64,000 nt of DNA from Psychrobacter sp. (GTDB lineage: Bacteria > Pseudomonadota > Gammaproteobacteria > Pseudomonadales > Moraxellaceae). The notes beneath the pieces were generated by a model, which worked only from the letters and a program-made list of their open reading frames with translations, did no database searches and had not been told where the DNA came from. The stretch's first letter is position 1, and each line of letters opens with the position of its first letter. The position numbers and the translations under genes were made by a program. Shown here one piece after another: positions 29,665 through 38,604 of this stretch. The DNA lies in NCBI RefSeq assembly GCF_030454045.1, contig NZ_JAKDJE010000005.1:9319-73318 (forward strand). Reading direction: 5' to 3'.

Positions 29665-30204
29665 ATGAAAACTCTACAAAAAACTATACTTGCACTAGCA
29701 ACTGGTTCTTTACTTACTGTAGGTGCAAACGCCGCTGTTAACTATGGTAACGGCTATACAGGTCAGCCATACGTTGGTGCCAAGATCGGTCAATTTGACA
29801 ATGATGTAGACGGTGATGATCCAACTGCATACGGTGTATATGCTGGTTATAACTTCGATCCTAACTTTGGTATGGAAGTTGAATATGTTGGTTCAGATGA
29901 TGCCGACCTAGACAACAATGCTGGCGACTATGATACCAAAACTTATGGCGCGTACGGTACTTACCGTTACACGTTCCCAAATACTGCACTATATGCCAAA
30001 GGTAAACTTGGTATCGCTAAAACAGAGCTAGAAGCTGATTTTGATAACGGTAACAATGACTCAGTCAGTGATACTGGTATTGCTGGTGGTATCGGTCTTG
30101 GTTATGCGGTGAATCCTAACTTCAATGTCGAAACAGAATATGCCATGATGGATAGTGATGCAGATACTAAGCTGCTTACTGTAGGCGCTAACTTAAAGTT
30201 CTAA
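29665..30204 (+). CDS. Small outer-membrane beta-barrel protein (copy 1)
   Basis: A predicted eight-strand outer-membrane barrel of unknown role. From ATG 29665, with AAGGAG upstream, there is a signal peptide (MKTLQKTILALATGS, cut near GANA). The mature part has alternating strands with PTAYGVYAGYNFDPNFGMEV, KTYGAYGTYRYTFPN, and a terminal strand ending in KF, the usual C-terminal Phe of outer-membrane barrels. Loops are Asp-rich. It is about 60-70 percent identical by eye to the next gene, each with its own terminator. Confidence 0.85.
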   Translation: MKTLQKTILALATGSLLTVGANAAVNYGNGYTGQPYVGAKIGQFDNDVDGDDPTAYGVYAGYNFDPNFGMEVEYVGSDDADLDNNAGDYDTKTYGAYGTYRYTFPNTALYAKGKLGIAKTELEADFDNGNNDSVSDTGIAGGIGLGYAVNPNFNVETEYAMMDSDADTKLLTVGANLKF

Positions 30205-30244
30205 GATAATATAGCGTACTTGTACCTATAGTCAAAAACGAAGA

Positions 30245-30275
30245 AACGACCATTTTATATGGTCGTTTTTTTATG
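30245..30275 (+). terminator. Terminator after barrel protein copy 1
   Basis: AACGACCAT, TTTAT-type loop, ATGGTCGTT, followed by a T run. Confidence 0.85.
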
Positions 30276-30422
30276 CTTGTAAAATATTTTTGCAACACAT
30301 GTTTACTTTGACAAATAATTTGGTATGATACCGCCACTACTAATAACAAGTAGAAAATAGTTGAGTAGTATTTGATATTAAACAAATTATTTGTTTATTT
30401 AATCCAAGGTTGAAAATACTTT

Positions 30423-30974
30423 ATGAAAAATCTACAAAAAACGTTACTTGCAGTAATCGCAGGCTCAGTAATGACCATGAGCGCACAAGCAGCCATTTCT
30501 TATGGTGCTGGCCAATCATACGTTGGTATTAAAGCTGGTCAATTCATGGTAGATGCTGATGATTTAGATGATCCAACCGCATATGGCGTTTATGCTGGTT
30601 ATAACTTCGATCCTAACTTTGGTGCTGAGATTGAGTATGTAGGTTCTAATGACGCTGATGTTGATACAGGTAACAGTGGCATTGACGCTGAATTTGATCT
30701 AAAAACTTATGGTGCTTATGGTACTTACCGTTATGCATTCCCAAATACTGGCTTATATGCAAAAGGTAAACTAGGCTTTGCTAAAGCTGAGATTGAAGTT
30801 TCTGCTGAGGACTTTCTTGGAAACTCTGGAAGTGACAGCGATAGCGACAGTGGTGTAGCTGGCGGTATTGGCTTGGGTTATAACTTCAATCCTAATATGA
30901 GTGTTGAAGCTGAATATGACTATGTTGCTGAAGACCTTACGCTATTAACTCTTGGTGCACATTACAAATTCTAA
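30423..30974 (+). CDS. Small outer-membrane beta-barrel protein (copy 2)
   Basis: A tandem paralogue of the preceding gene: signal peptide MKNLQKTLLAVIAGS with cut near SAQA, shared PTAYGVYAGYNFDPNFGAEI and KTYGAYGTYRYAFPN, and a final KF. It differs in its Ser/Asp-rich extracellular loop (NSGSDSDSDSG). Its own terminator suggests separate expression. Opa/OmpA-like barrels of this size can be adhesins or porin-like; nothing decides here. Confidence 0.85.
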   Translation: MKNLQKTLLAVIAGSVMTMSAQAAISYGAGQSYVGIKAGQFMVDADDLDDPTAYGVYAGYNFDPNFGAEIEYVGSNDADVDTGNSGIDAEFDLKTYGAYGTYRYAFPNTGLYAKGKLGFAKAEIEVSAEDFLGNSGSDSDSDSGVAGGIGLGYNFNPNMSVEAEYDYVAEDLTLLTLGAHYKF

Positions 30975-30997
30975 GCTTTGATTTGTGTGGATGACTA

Positions 30998-31030
30998 AAA
31001 GCGATCACTCTAAGTGGTCGTTTTTTTTGT
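30998..31030 (+). terminator. Terminator after barrel protein copy 2
   Basis: AGCGATCACT and AGTGGTCGTT form a stem with G-T pairs around a three-base loop, followed by eight T residues. Confidence 0.75.
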
Positions 31031-31167
31031 GCTAGTTTTAATATTCATTATGCTTGTTTTATCAAAATACCACACCATAAATAATAATAGGTAATTGATT
31101 TTTAAGATAATATTATCTTAAAAACTGTGCTACATTGGAAGGTAGGCAGATACAGGAGTAGACAGCG

Positions 31168-31764
31168 ATGATTGAGACTATCTGGATGATTGAACCTTGG
31201 CATTGGTTGGTGTTAGGCTTCTCTTTGATGATTGCTGAGATATTTATTCCAACTTTTGCAAGTCTTTGGTTTGGCGCGGCGGCTGTGATTGTTGCCGCTT
31301 TAGCGTGGTTGCTCCCCGTTCCATTATTATTTCAGGTACTGATCTGGCTTACGCTATCGGTTTTGTTTATGTTTGCTTGGGTCAAATACATCAAGCCGCT
31401 GTCCATAAACCGCAAAAAGGCGGGGCAGAGTAGTGATCTGATTATTGGTGAGACGGGCATGATCGTGGTCAAACCGCAAAAAGGCATTTCAGGTATAGTG
31501 CGCTTTAACGTGCCTATTTGGGGTGCAGATGAGTGGCCATGTCGCACAGCAGGCGTGAATGTCGAGACAGGTGATCGTGTGGTGGTCATAAAGGTGGTCG
31601 GCGATGAGATGGTGGTTGCACCCACGCAGCGCCTCCAAGCACCCAAAACCATACGGCCAAACATTACTCCAACGATTAACAGTCAAGTGCCTGCCAAACA
31701 ATCTAAAGCGGCTAGACTAAGTTTGCACAAACCCGATCTCAAAGAGACAGGTACTAGCAAATAA
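31168..31764 (+). CDS. NfeD family membrane protein
   Basis: NfeD proteins partner with SPFH (stomatin) proteins in membrane microdomain assemblies. The 198-residue protein has two or three N-terminal transmembrane segments (residues about 10-70) and a C-terminal OB fold (LIIGETGMIVVKPQKGISG, GDRVVVIKVVGDEMVV). A Lys/Pro-rich tail of about 40 residues is extra. It lies 90 bp upstream of its expected SPFH partner. Confidence 0.9.
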   Translation: MIETIWMIEPWHWLVLGFSLMIAEIFIPTFASLWFGAAAVIVAALAWLLPVPLLFQVLIWLTLSVLFMFAWVKYIKPLSINRKKAGQSSDLIIGETGMIVVKPQKGISGIVRFNVPIWGADEWPCRTAGVNVETGDRVVVIKVVGDEMVVAPTQRLQAPKTIRPNITPTINSQVPAKQSKAARLSLHKPDLKETGTSK

Positions 31765-31854
31765 ACGTTATCAGGTACTAAAGATTTTTAAATTAAGAAA
31801 AAAAGGACATAAATCACGTCGCTGGCAAATAAAGCAAGGATCAAGGAGAATCAC

Positions 31855-32736
31855 ATGGGTAGTATCTTGAGTAGTTTAAATGGCGTGGGTATCGTGATGC
31901 TGGTATTGGCAGCATTGGTGATTTTTACCGTTTTTAAAGGCGTTTGTATTGTCCCGCAAGGGTACAAGTGGGTCGTGCAACGGCTGGGTAAATATCAGCA
32001 AACTCTAGAGCCTGGCTTTAGTATCATCATTCCTTTTGTGGATAGAGTCGCTTATAAAGTCACCACAAAGGACATCGTACTAGATATCCCATCTCAAGAA
32101 GTCATCACCCGTGATAACGTGGTCATCATCGCTAATGCTGTGGCTTATATCAACATCTTGCGTCCAGACAAAGCGGTCTACGGTATTGAAGATTATGAAC
32201 ATGGTATCCGCAATTTGGTACAAACCTCCTTGCGCTCTATTATTGGTGAGATGGATTTGGATAATGCCTTATCGAGTCGTGATGAGATTAAAGCCTTGCT
32301 CAAACAGGCGATCTCAGAAGACATCGCCGATTGGGGTATTACGCTTAAAACCGTAGAGATTCAAGACATTAATCCCTCGCAAACCATGCAAGCCTCTATG
32401 GAAGAGCAGGCAGCGGCAGAGCGTCTACGCCGAGCGACCGTTACTCGTGCTGATGGTCAAAAACAAGCTGCTATTTTGGAAGCAGATGGACGTCTGGAAG
32501 CCTCACGCCGCGATGCCGAAGCGCAAGTGGTACTGGCTAAAGGCTCAGAGGAATCAATTCGTCTTATCACAGCGGCGATGGGTGATGAAGAGATGCCGAT
32601 TGTCTACTTACTTGGCGAGCAGTACATCAAGTCTATTCGTCAACTGGCGGAGTCTGACAATTCAAAAATGGTGGTGTTGCCAGCCGATATCTTGAGCACT
32701 GTTAAAGGGATGGTAGGCGATAAATTAAAGCTGTAA
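31855..32736 (+). CDS. SPFH/stomatin-like protein (QmcA type)
   Basis: A membrane-anchored prohibitin-homology protein thought to form large cage-like oligomers. One N-terminal transmembrane segment (VGIVMLVLAALVIFTVFKGV) is followed by the SPFH domain (VPQGYKWVVQRLGKYQQTLE; LDIPSQEVITRDNV) and a helical region (AAAERLRRATVTRADGQKQA). The length of 293 is close to E. coli QmcA. Operon partner of the NfeD gene; a terminator follows. Confidence 0.93.
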   Translation: MGSILSSLNGVGIVMLVLAALVIFTVFKGVCIVPQGYKWVVQRLGKYQQTLEPGFSIIIPFVDRVAYKVTTKDIVLDIPSQEVITRDNVVIIANAVAYINILRPDKAVYGIEDYEHGIRNLVQTSLRSIIGEMDLDNALSSRDEIKALLKQAISEDIADWGITLKTVEIQDINPSQTMQASMEEQAAAERLRRATVTRADGQKQAAILEADGRLEASRRDAEAQVVLAKGSEESIRLITAAMGDEEMPIVYLLGEQYIKSIRQLAESDNSKMVVLPADILSTVKGMVGDKLKL

Positions 32737-32755
32737 ATATTTCAAAAAATATCGC

Positions 32756-32782
32756 AAAAAGACCTCGTTTGAGGTCTTTTTA
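32756..32782. terminator. Bidirectional terminator between SPFH gene and hemN
   Basis: AAAAAGACCTC, GTTT loop, GAGGTCTTTTT; it can serve both convergent genes. Confidence 0.88.
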
Positions 32783-32813
32783 ATGGCTAATAATTGTCTG
32801 CCAAATCGTTATA

Positions 32814-34385
32814 TCAGATAACTTTTGAGAAACGGTTTTTATGTTTTTTTTCTAAATATTCATCAAATACCATGGCGACATTGCGACCAAGCAAGCGGCC
32901 CCTAGGTAAGACACGAATGCCTGCTGCATCCATATCAATCAGTCTATCTGCTTGCATCTCGCCCAGCTGTTGAATCTCATCAATAAAATAGGTAATCGCA
33001 TCGATACCGAATTTTTGATTCACATCTTTAAAATCAAGATAGTCGTGGCAGAGCAGGTTCATGATGACATATTCACGTAAGCGATCTTTGATGGACGTTT
33101 TAATATATTTCACCGCAGGCATGACCATAGGATTGATTTTCGCCATATCAATCTTAGCTTGGTAGTTCTGTAGATTAGTGTCATTTTGCAAGATGTAGCG
33201 CGTATTGCTATTGGCAATTTGACTGATGGATGAGACACCAAAGCCCAATAAATCACAATCGCCCATGATGGTGTAGCCCTGAAAATTACGATGTAATTTT
33301 CCTTCGCGCTGTGCAATCGCTAGCTCATCGTCAGGCTTAGCAAAGTGATCGATACCGATATATTGATAGCCCGCTTCGGTTAGCGTGTTGACGGTGTTGC
33401 CGAGCATAGCGAGCTTAGCTGCTGGGCTAGGTAGGTCTTCATCTTTGATCTGACGTTGGGCTTTGAAACGCTCAGGTAGATGCGCATAGTTAAAGACAGA
33501 CAGACGATCTGGTGACATCTCAATGATACGTTGTACCGTTTTGTCTAACGTGTCAGGCGTTTGATGCGGCAAACCATAAATCAGATCGATATTGATGGAG
33601 TGAAAACCAAGCCCTCGCGCCTCTGTTAATACATTCTCAATAAGCTCTACTGAGTGCACACGATTGACCGCGATTTGTACTGTTTCATCTAAGTCTTGCA
33701 CGCCTAAGCTGATACGGTTGAAACCGAGGTTGCGTAATACCTTGAGCGTATTATCACTCAGCTCACGCGGGTCGATTTCGATAGAGTAGTCGCCTTCATT
33801 TTCTGGCAAAAACTCAAACTGCGTCTGCAAAAACTCCCACAGCTTAACCATCTCTTCATCGCGCAAAAATGTTGGCGTACCACCGCCCAAATGCAGCTGC
33901 TTGACCAAGGGCTTATCGCTACCTTCTGGTACAGACAGCAAGCGGCGTTTAAGGGCAATCTCAGCCATTAAATACTGCAGATAATCACCAGAGTCGCTAT
34001 TTTTTTTGGTAATAATCTTATTGCAGGCGCAGTAATAGCAAAGGTGACGGCAAAACGGAATGTGAAAGTATAAAGACAACGGCGCGCGTGACTCACGATT
34101 CTGCAAGATTTTCGTCTCAAGACCAACTGCCTCAAAACCATTTATGCCAATATTTTCAGGTATCGGCGTAAACTCTAGAGCAGTTGGGTAGGAGGTATAA
34201 CGTGGTCCTGAACGATTGTACTTATTGATGATGGCCTCATCAAATGCTGGTAGCTGCTTATTAGTGATACTGCCGCGGGTACTGGCATAAGGGTTGTCTG
34301 GTTGCATAACAGGACGCGTGGTCGACGGCGGCGCTTCCGCATCATTGTAGGGCTGCGGGTTAGTTTGTGCTGAATAATCTGTCAT
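32814..34385 (-). CDS. hemN: Oxygen-independent coproporphyrinogen III dehydrogenase
   Basis: HemN is a radical-SAM enzyme that decarboxylates coproporphyrinogen III in heme synthesis without oxygen. The cluster motif reads CRHLCYYCAC (CxxxCxxC), preceded by RYTSYPTALEF and PLSLYFHIPF, both HemN hallmarks. GGGTPTF and the C-terminal HemN domain follow. ATG 34385 has GAGGA upstream and gives 523 residues; about 60 N-terminal residues are a low-complexity extension beyond the usual 457-residue protein. Confidence 0.94.
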   Translation of the reverse strand: MTDYSAQTNPQPYNDAEAPPSTTRPVMQPDNPYASTRGSITNKQLPAFDEAIINKYNRSGPRYTSYPTALEFTPIPENIGINGFEAVGLETKILQNRESRAPLSLYFHIPFCRHLCYYCACNKIITKKNSDSGDYLQYLMAEIALKRRLLSVPEGSDKPLVKQLHLGGGTPTFLRDEEMVKLWEFLQTQFEFLPENEGDYSIEIDPRELSDNTLKVLRNLGFNRISLGVQDLDETVQIAVNRVHSVELIENVLTEARGLGFHSINIDLIYGLPHQTPDTLDKTVQRIIEMSPDRLSVFNYAHLPERFKAQRQIKDEDLPSPAAKLAMLGNTVNTLTEAGYQYIGIDHFAKPDDELAIAQREGKLHRNFQGYTIMGDCDLLGFGVSSISQIANSNTRYILQNDTNLQNYQAKIDMAKINPMVMPAVKYIKTSIKDRLREYVIMNLLCHDYLDFKDVNQKFGIDAITYFIDEIQQLGEMQADRLIDMDAAGIRVLPRGRLLGRNVAMVFDEYLEKKHKNRFSKVI

Positions 34386-34682
34386 GCGGTATTCCTCGTT
34401 TTGACCCATAGTGGCTATAGCATCGCTTTTTTGTGCTGCCAGATGATAACGTTTGCAGTAACAGCTTGGCTATTATAGCAACTGTCTTAAAATATGGTCA
34501 TTATTATACCAAATCCCTACTTTTAGTATGGTATATCGTGATGGTTTTTAGCATTAATATTGTCGGCTTTGGTTTGAGATGATTGTTTTAATGTCCTACC
34601 TATATTTTTTATAAAACACGACATTTGCACGCTGATAAATAATACTTTATCATCGATTAATCTCTAATATTAGGAAACGCTG

Positions 34683-35828
34683 ATGTCGTTTGCTCAAGTC
34701 TATACTCGCTCAGTTGTCGGTTTGCATGCACCTAAAGTCATCATCGAAGTTCACTTATCGCAAGGGTTACCAGCACTAACCATCGTTGGTCTACCTGAAG
34801 CGGCCGTGCGCGAGAGTAAAGACAGAGTACGCTCTGCCATTCTTAATTCAGGTTTTCAGTTTCCTAATCGGCGTCTAACGATTAATTTAGCACCCGCTGA
34901 TTTACCCAAAGATGGCGCGCGTCTGGACTTGCCGATAGCCATTGGTATATTGGCGGCAAGCGGACAGTTGGAACCGGAGATGTTATCAGGGTTTGAATTC
35001 ATTGGCGAGTTGGCACTCAACGGTGAGCTGCGGCAGGTAACTGGTAGCTTGGCTGTCGCTCGCGCGATTAAGACAGAAGGATTGGCATCAACGTTGTCGA
35101 AAACGTTGTCAAAGGCGAGTGACTCTGTAAAAAATGAGCAACATGTTACCTTACAGAGCGCACCACAATTAATCGTACCGATTGACAATGGTCGTGAGGC
35201 TAGCCGTGTGGATGGCGTGACGATATTGGCAGCACAGAGCCTCAAGGCCGTCTGTAATCACTTGCAGTCACTGGCGGATCCAAGCGGATCTTATGACTGC
35301 TTGGAGGTGGTCACACCCAGTCCAGCACTGCAGCATGTAGGCTATCAAGTGGATTTAGCCGATGTCAAAGGACAGCACCATGCCAGACGCGCTCTAGAGA
35401 TAGCAGCAGCTGGCGGTCATTCGTTATTGTTTACAGGGCCACCGGGTTCTGGCAAAACGCTCATGGCCTCACGTTTGCCGACGATATTGCCTGATCTCAG
35501 TGATGAGGATGCGCTCGAGGTAGCCAGTACGTATTCAGTAGCAGACAGTGATTACGATTACGGCACACGTCCCTTTAGGCAAGTGCATCACACCATATCA
35601 GCCGTGGCGTTGGTTGGCGGCGGTTCACGGCCCAAACCGGGCGAGATTACGCTTGCTAATAAAGGGGTGTTATTCCTTGATGAGTTACCAGAATTTGATC
35701 GGAGCGTGCTTGAAGTATTACGCCAGCCGTTAGAAGCCAAACAAATCACTATTAGCCGTGCTAACTCTCAAATGACCTTTCCAGCCAACTTTCAATTAGT
35801 CGCTGCTATGAATCCGTGCCCGTTGTAA
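34683..35828 (+). pseudogene. comM: comM, 3' part displaced by the island insertion
   Basis: ComM (YifB) is a hexameric AAA+ helicase that promotes branch migration in natural transformation. The 5' 381 codons are intact: N-terminal domain ([19 protein letters not shown]), Walker A in [15 protein letters not shown] and Walker B in [12 protein letters not shown]. The frame ends abruptly after AAMNPCP, where homologues continue with a Cys/Ser-Gly motif and about 120 more residues. The stop is made of island sequence. Sensor and C-terminal elements are missing, so branch-migration activity is probably lost, although competence may only be reduced. Confidence 0.93.
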
Positions 35829-35867
35829 TAGTTCCAAATTAATGGCAAAAAATCTAAATTGATGGCA
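35824..35867 (+). repeat. Left end of the island with two transposase-binding-type repeats
   Basis: The end starts TGTAATAGTTCC. Two 15-bp direct repeats, TCCAAATTAATGGCA (35833-35847) and TCTAAATTGATGGCA (35853-35867), match at 13 of 15 positions and are spaced 20 bp apart. Elements of the Tn7 group begin with TGT and carry several such TnsB sites at each end. The five bases before TGT are CCCGT, the predicted target duplication. Confidence 0.6.
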
Positions 35868-35898
35868 CAATAATATCATTGATAAATGTGAGAACTAT

Positions 35899-37794
35899 AT
35901 GAGCCATTTTTTTACTAAAGACAGTCCTAGAGAAAAATATAAAAATTCCTTCGACATTAGTAACTACATAAAGCCTCATTCTCAGGTTGATTATGATACA
36001 GATGCTAATTCTGAACCTGACCGTAATTATACGATAAATCATTTTAATAAGAATTTTGAATATGTGGTCGTTTGGTATGACAAGGATTTTATTGCACCTA
36101 CTAATGCAAGCTCAAGCTCCAACAGCAACGGAACAGTTACCTATGTAGATGTTTTATTCGCTAATTTAACAGAGCCTAAGTATATTAAAAAAGAAAATGG
36201 AGAAGAAGCTACTAGCTATTTAAAGTTAAGAATTCATATCAACCACATACATAAATTACCTTTCGGTAGTATTTGGAAAAATGGTAAGTCAGAAGAGCGC
36301 TTTGTTCTTAATTCCTATGAAGTTGAAGTTGAAGATAATTATAATATTCACTCTTTTTCAAAAGCATATTTTGATATGAGAGTTGGAGCAGAAATAGACC
36401 TTAAAGAAAATCCTACATTTGAGGAAACTATCAAAAGAAGCCAACTAATAAATGAAATGCCATTCGATAGTACAAAATACTTTGAAAAAATAAATGGCTA
36501 TGATAAAAATCAATTAATAAATATTGAAGATGGTGAACATAAAATTATCGTTCACCCTTTATCTTTATTCATTACCCATTATGGGTATTCCATGGATATA
36601 AAACGTATTATTAGTAGATATAATTTGGATACTATAGAGAAAAAACTGATTCCAAGAAACAAACAGATCGAAGAAAAAATGAAGGCCGAGGGAGTTGATG
36701 AATATGTTGTATTACCTCCAAAATTCACTCAAAGAGACGCAGTATTTCTACATCAGTTAAAATATAACTTAGACGTATGGAAAAAAGTTGAGAAAATACA
36801 CAACAATATTCAAGAGGCTAAAGATAATAAAAAAAGAAACGTTCGAATTGATTTTTGGTATCAACCTTTGACCTTACATATTAAGGGTATCCCTATCGGG
36901 GATAAAATATTATGCGCAAATATTATCGGTATCAGTGAACCTAAACTTGATCCTATTAACCTTGTTCTTCAACCAAAAAGACGACTTAGCACTGATGAAT
37001 CTATAGAGATTCAAGATTTTTTGACAGTAAGGCAGTACATACCACCAGATAATATTGAAGATCTAGATTTTACTCACAACCCTGTAAATAATCTAACGAC
37101 TTTAATATTACTCGAACGATTGGAGAGAATTGGTGATCTAGTCATAATCAACAAACTAACAAACGGTATAATTTCTAAACCTATTGATGATAGCACACGC
37201 TTTGTAAAAGAAGAGATGCCAGAGGAACTAGGTGTAGGAGAGAAAATTGGGAGAGGATCAACAGGTTTAGCCAAGGGACTTTTTGATGTAAAAGAAGACG
37301 ATCAATCTCGCTTTAATAAAACTTGGAATCATGCTAAAGAGTACTCGAAACAAAATCATGGAACCGCACGCTGGTTTACTTTTGGTCAGGGTCTTCAAGA
37401 GCAGGACGATTTCTATGTGATGTCTTTAGCCAAGTTACACTCTACTGCTCATGATTTATACTGGCCTGAGTATGTTTTAGTCATAGAATTGCAAATTGCG
37501 GAAAATAAGTATTATATTTTAGAGTTTGGAGAAGTAAAGTTAAAGAAGAAAAATGACTCAAAAAGCAATGGAACAAGAGTAAAAGGTTTTAATGGCATCG
37601 CTTATAAAACTGACAATGATGAAGATTTTTTCAGTAAGGACGGTAAGCTAGTTGAATTGATAGCAAAAGTTGTAAGTTTAAACGGAACTCTAAACTCTGA
37701 ATTTACTAACTTTTACAATGGGAAGTTAGCTTTGTTTAAGCATCCTAACTCGATTAACAGTAATTGGGTCAGAAACGGTATAGATAACTTATAA
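35899..37794 (+). CDS. Uncharacterised 631-aa protein at the island's left end
   Basis: I do not recognise this family with confidence. The protein is polar, with no signal peptide or membrane segment. The N-terminal third is beta-rich with a Ser/Asn linker (NASSSSNSNG); the middle is charged and helical (residues about 240-310); the C-terminal 200 residues contain HGTARWFTFGQGLQEQDDF and VLVIELQIAENKYYILEFGE, which could be a nuclease-like or DNA-binding fold. Its place just inside the end of a Tn7-like island makes a transposition role (TnsE-like) thinkable, but cargo such as a defence gene is equally possible. It starts 30 bp after the terminal repeats. Confidence 0.6.
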   Translation: MSHFFTKDSPREKYKNSFDISNYIKPHSQVDYDTDANSEPDRNYTINHFNKNFEYVVVWYDKDFIAPTNASSSSNSNGTVTYVDVLFANLTEPKYIKKENGEEATSYLKLRIHINHIHKLPFGSIWKNGKSEERFVLNSYEVEVEDNYNIHSFSKAYFDMRVGAEIDLKENPTFEETIKRSQLINEMPFDSTKYFEKINGYDKNQLINIEDGEHKIIVHPLSLFITHYGYSMDIKRIISRYNLDTIEKKLIPRNKQIEEKMKAEGVDEYVVLPPKFTQRDAVFLHQLKYNLDVWKKVEKIHNNIQEAKDNKKRNVRIDFWYQPLTLHIKGIPIGDKILCANIIGISEPKLDPINLVLQPKRRLSTDESIEIQDFLTVRQYIPPDNIEDLDFTHNPVNNLTTLILLERLERIGDLVIINKLTNGIISKPIDDSTRFVKEEMPEELGVGEKIGRGSTGLAKGLFDVKEDDQSRFNKTWNHAKEYSKQNHGTARWFTFGQGLQEQDDFYVMSLAKLHSTAHDLYWPEYVLVIELQIAENKYYILEFGEVKLKKKNDSKSNGTRVKGFNGIAYKTDNDEDFFSKDGKLVELIAKVVSLNGTLNSEFTNFYNGKLALFKHPNSINSNWVRNGIDNL

Positions 37795-37858
37795 CACACT
37801 TAAAATCTAATCAATTCAAATATAAAAATTAGTATTATTATCGACAACGCGATTATAT

Positions 37859-38245
37859 TCAGAGTAACCTAATAATAGGTATATCTGCTTCTGCCCAGTC
37901 TAGCTCATGAAGTTCCTGCTTTGTAAGCCACGATAGGTTATTATGTTCTACTTTTTTTATAGATTCTTTTTCATAAATGCTGCATCTATAAAAAGTGATA
38001 TGAACCTTAAAGTCTGGGTACTGATGTTCTATTTTTTTTAATATTGATACTATTTCAATATGTGCATCTAGCTCTTCTAATATCTCACGGTGGAGTGCTT
38101 GTTCGTGAGTCTCGTTAGACTCAACTTTACCACCCGGAAATTCAAATTTATACGATAGATATTCGAACTTACTTCTTTTCCTTTGTGCGCATAGATATTT
38201 ATCGTCGTGCTTTATTACTGCGGCAACAACACTAATCACACTCAT
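37859..38245 (-). CDS. MutT-like Nudix hydrolase
   Basis: A small Nudix protein of 128 residues that hydrolyses nucleoside diphosphate derivatives, most like MutT/8-oxo-dGTPase or CTP pyrophosphohydrolase. The Nudix box is complete: GGKVESNETHEQALHREI followed by LEEL. Start context ISVVAAVIKHDDKYLCAQRK is typical of the MutT group. It is read towards the 631-aa gene and away from the toxin-antitoxin pair, and its role in the island is unclear. Confidence 0.87.
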   Translation of the reverse strand: MSVISVVAAVIKHDDKYLCAQRKRSKFEYLSYKFEFPGGKVESNETHEQALHREILEELDAHIEIVSILKKIEHQYPDFKVHITFYRCSIYEKESIKKVEHNNLSWLTKQELHELDWAEADIPIIRLL

Positions 38246-38268
38246 AACAGCCTCTTACTGGAAAAAAG

Positions 38269-38604
38269 ATGATCATTTCATATCAATCAAGAGAACTAAG
38301 AGATAGCTCAATAGACGACTTTCTTAGTTTCTATCAGCTTACAGAAGAAGCTAGAGAAAAGCTAAAGTTTATCTTGACGACCTTAGCAGCAGGGGACACT
38401 CTACAAGATATACCTACTCAAAATGACTTCTATTTTGAAAAAGATACTTTGCAAGTCAATTTGACTAGTGATATTGTAGCTCAATTTTCTATAGCCAATA
38501 AGTCACACTTGGGTAAAAGTGCAAGTTACGACTGGGAAACAGTTAGTAGACTAAAACTCAAATACATAGGAGAAAATAGCAATGATACACGATTTTCAGC
38601 CTAA
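38269..38604 (+). CDS. HigB-like toxin
   Basis: A 111-residue protein resembling RelE/HigB ribosome-dependent mRNA interferases. The pattern LKFILTTLAAGDTLQDIP and the following beta strands (LQVNLTSDIVAQFSIANKS, then WETVSRLKLKYIGE) follow the HigB layout, but conserved catalytic residues are hard to assign. It overlaps the antitoxin-like gene by 23 bases, the toxin-first order typical of higBA. Confidence 0.6.
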   Translation: MIISYQSRELRDSSIDDFLSFYQLTEEAREKLKFILTTLAAGDTLQDIPTQNDFYFEKDTLQVNLTSDIVAQFSIANKSHLGKSASYDWETVSRLKLKYIGENSNDTRFSA

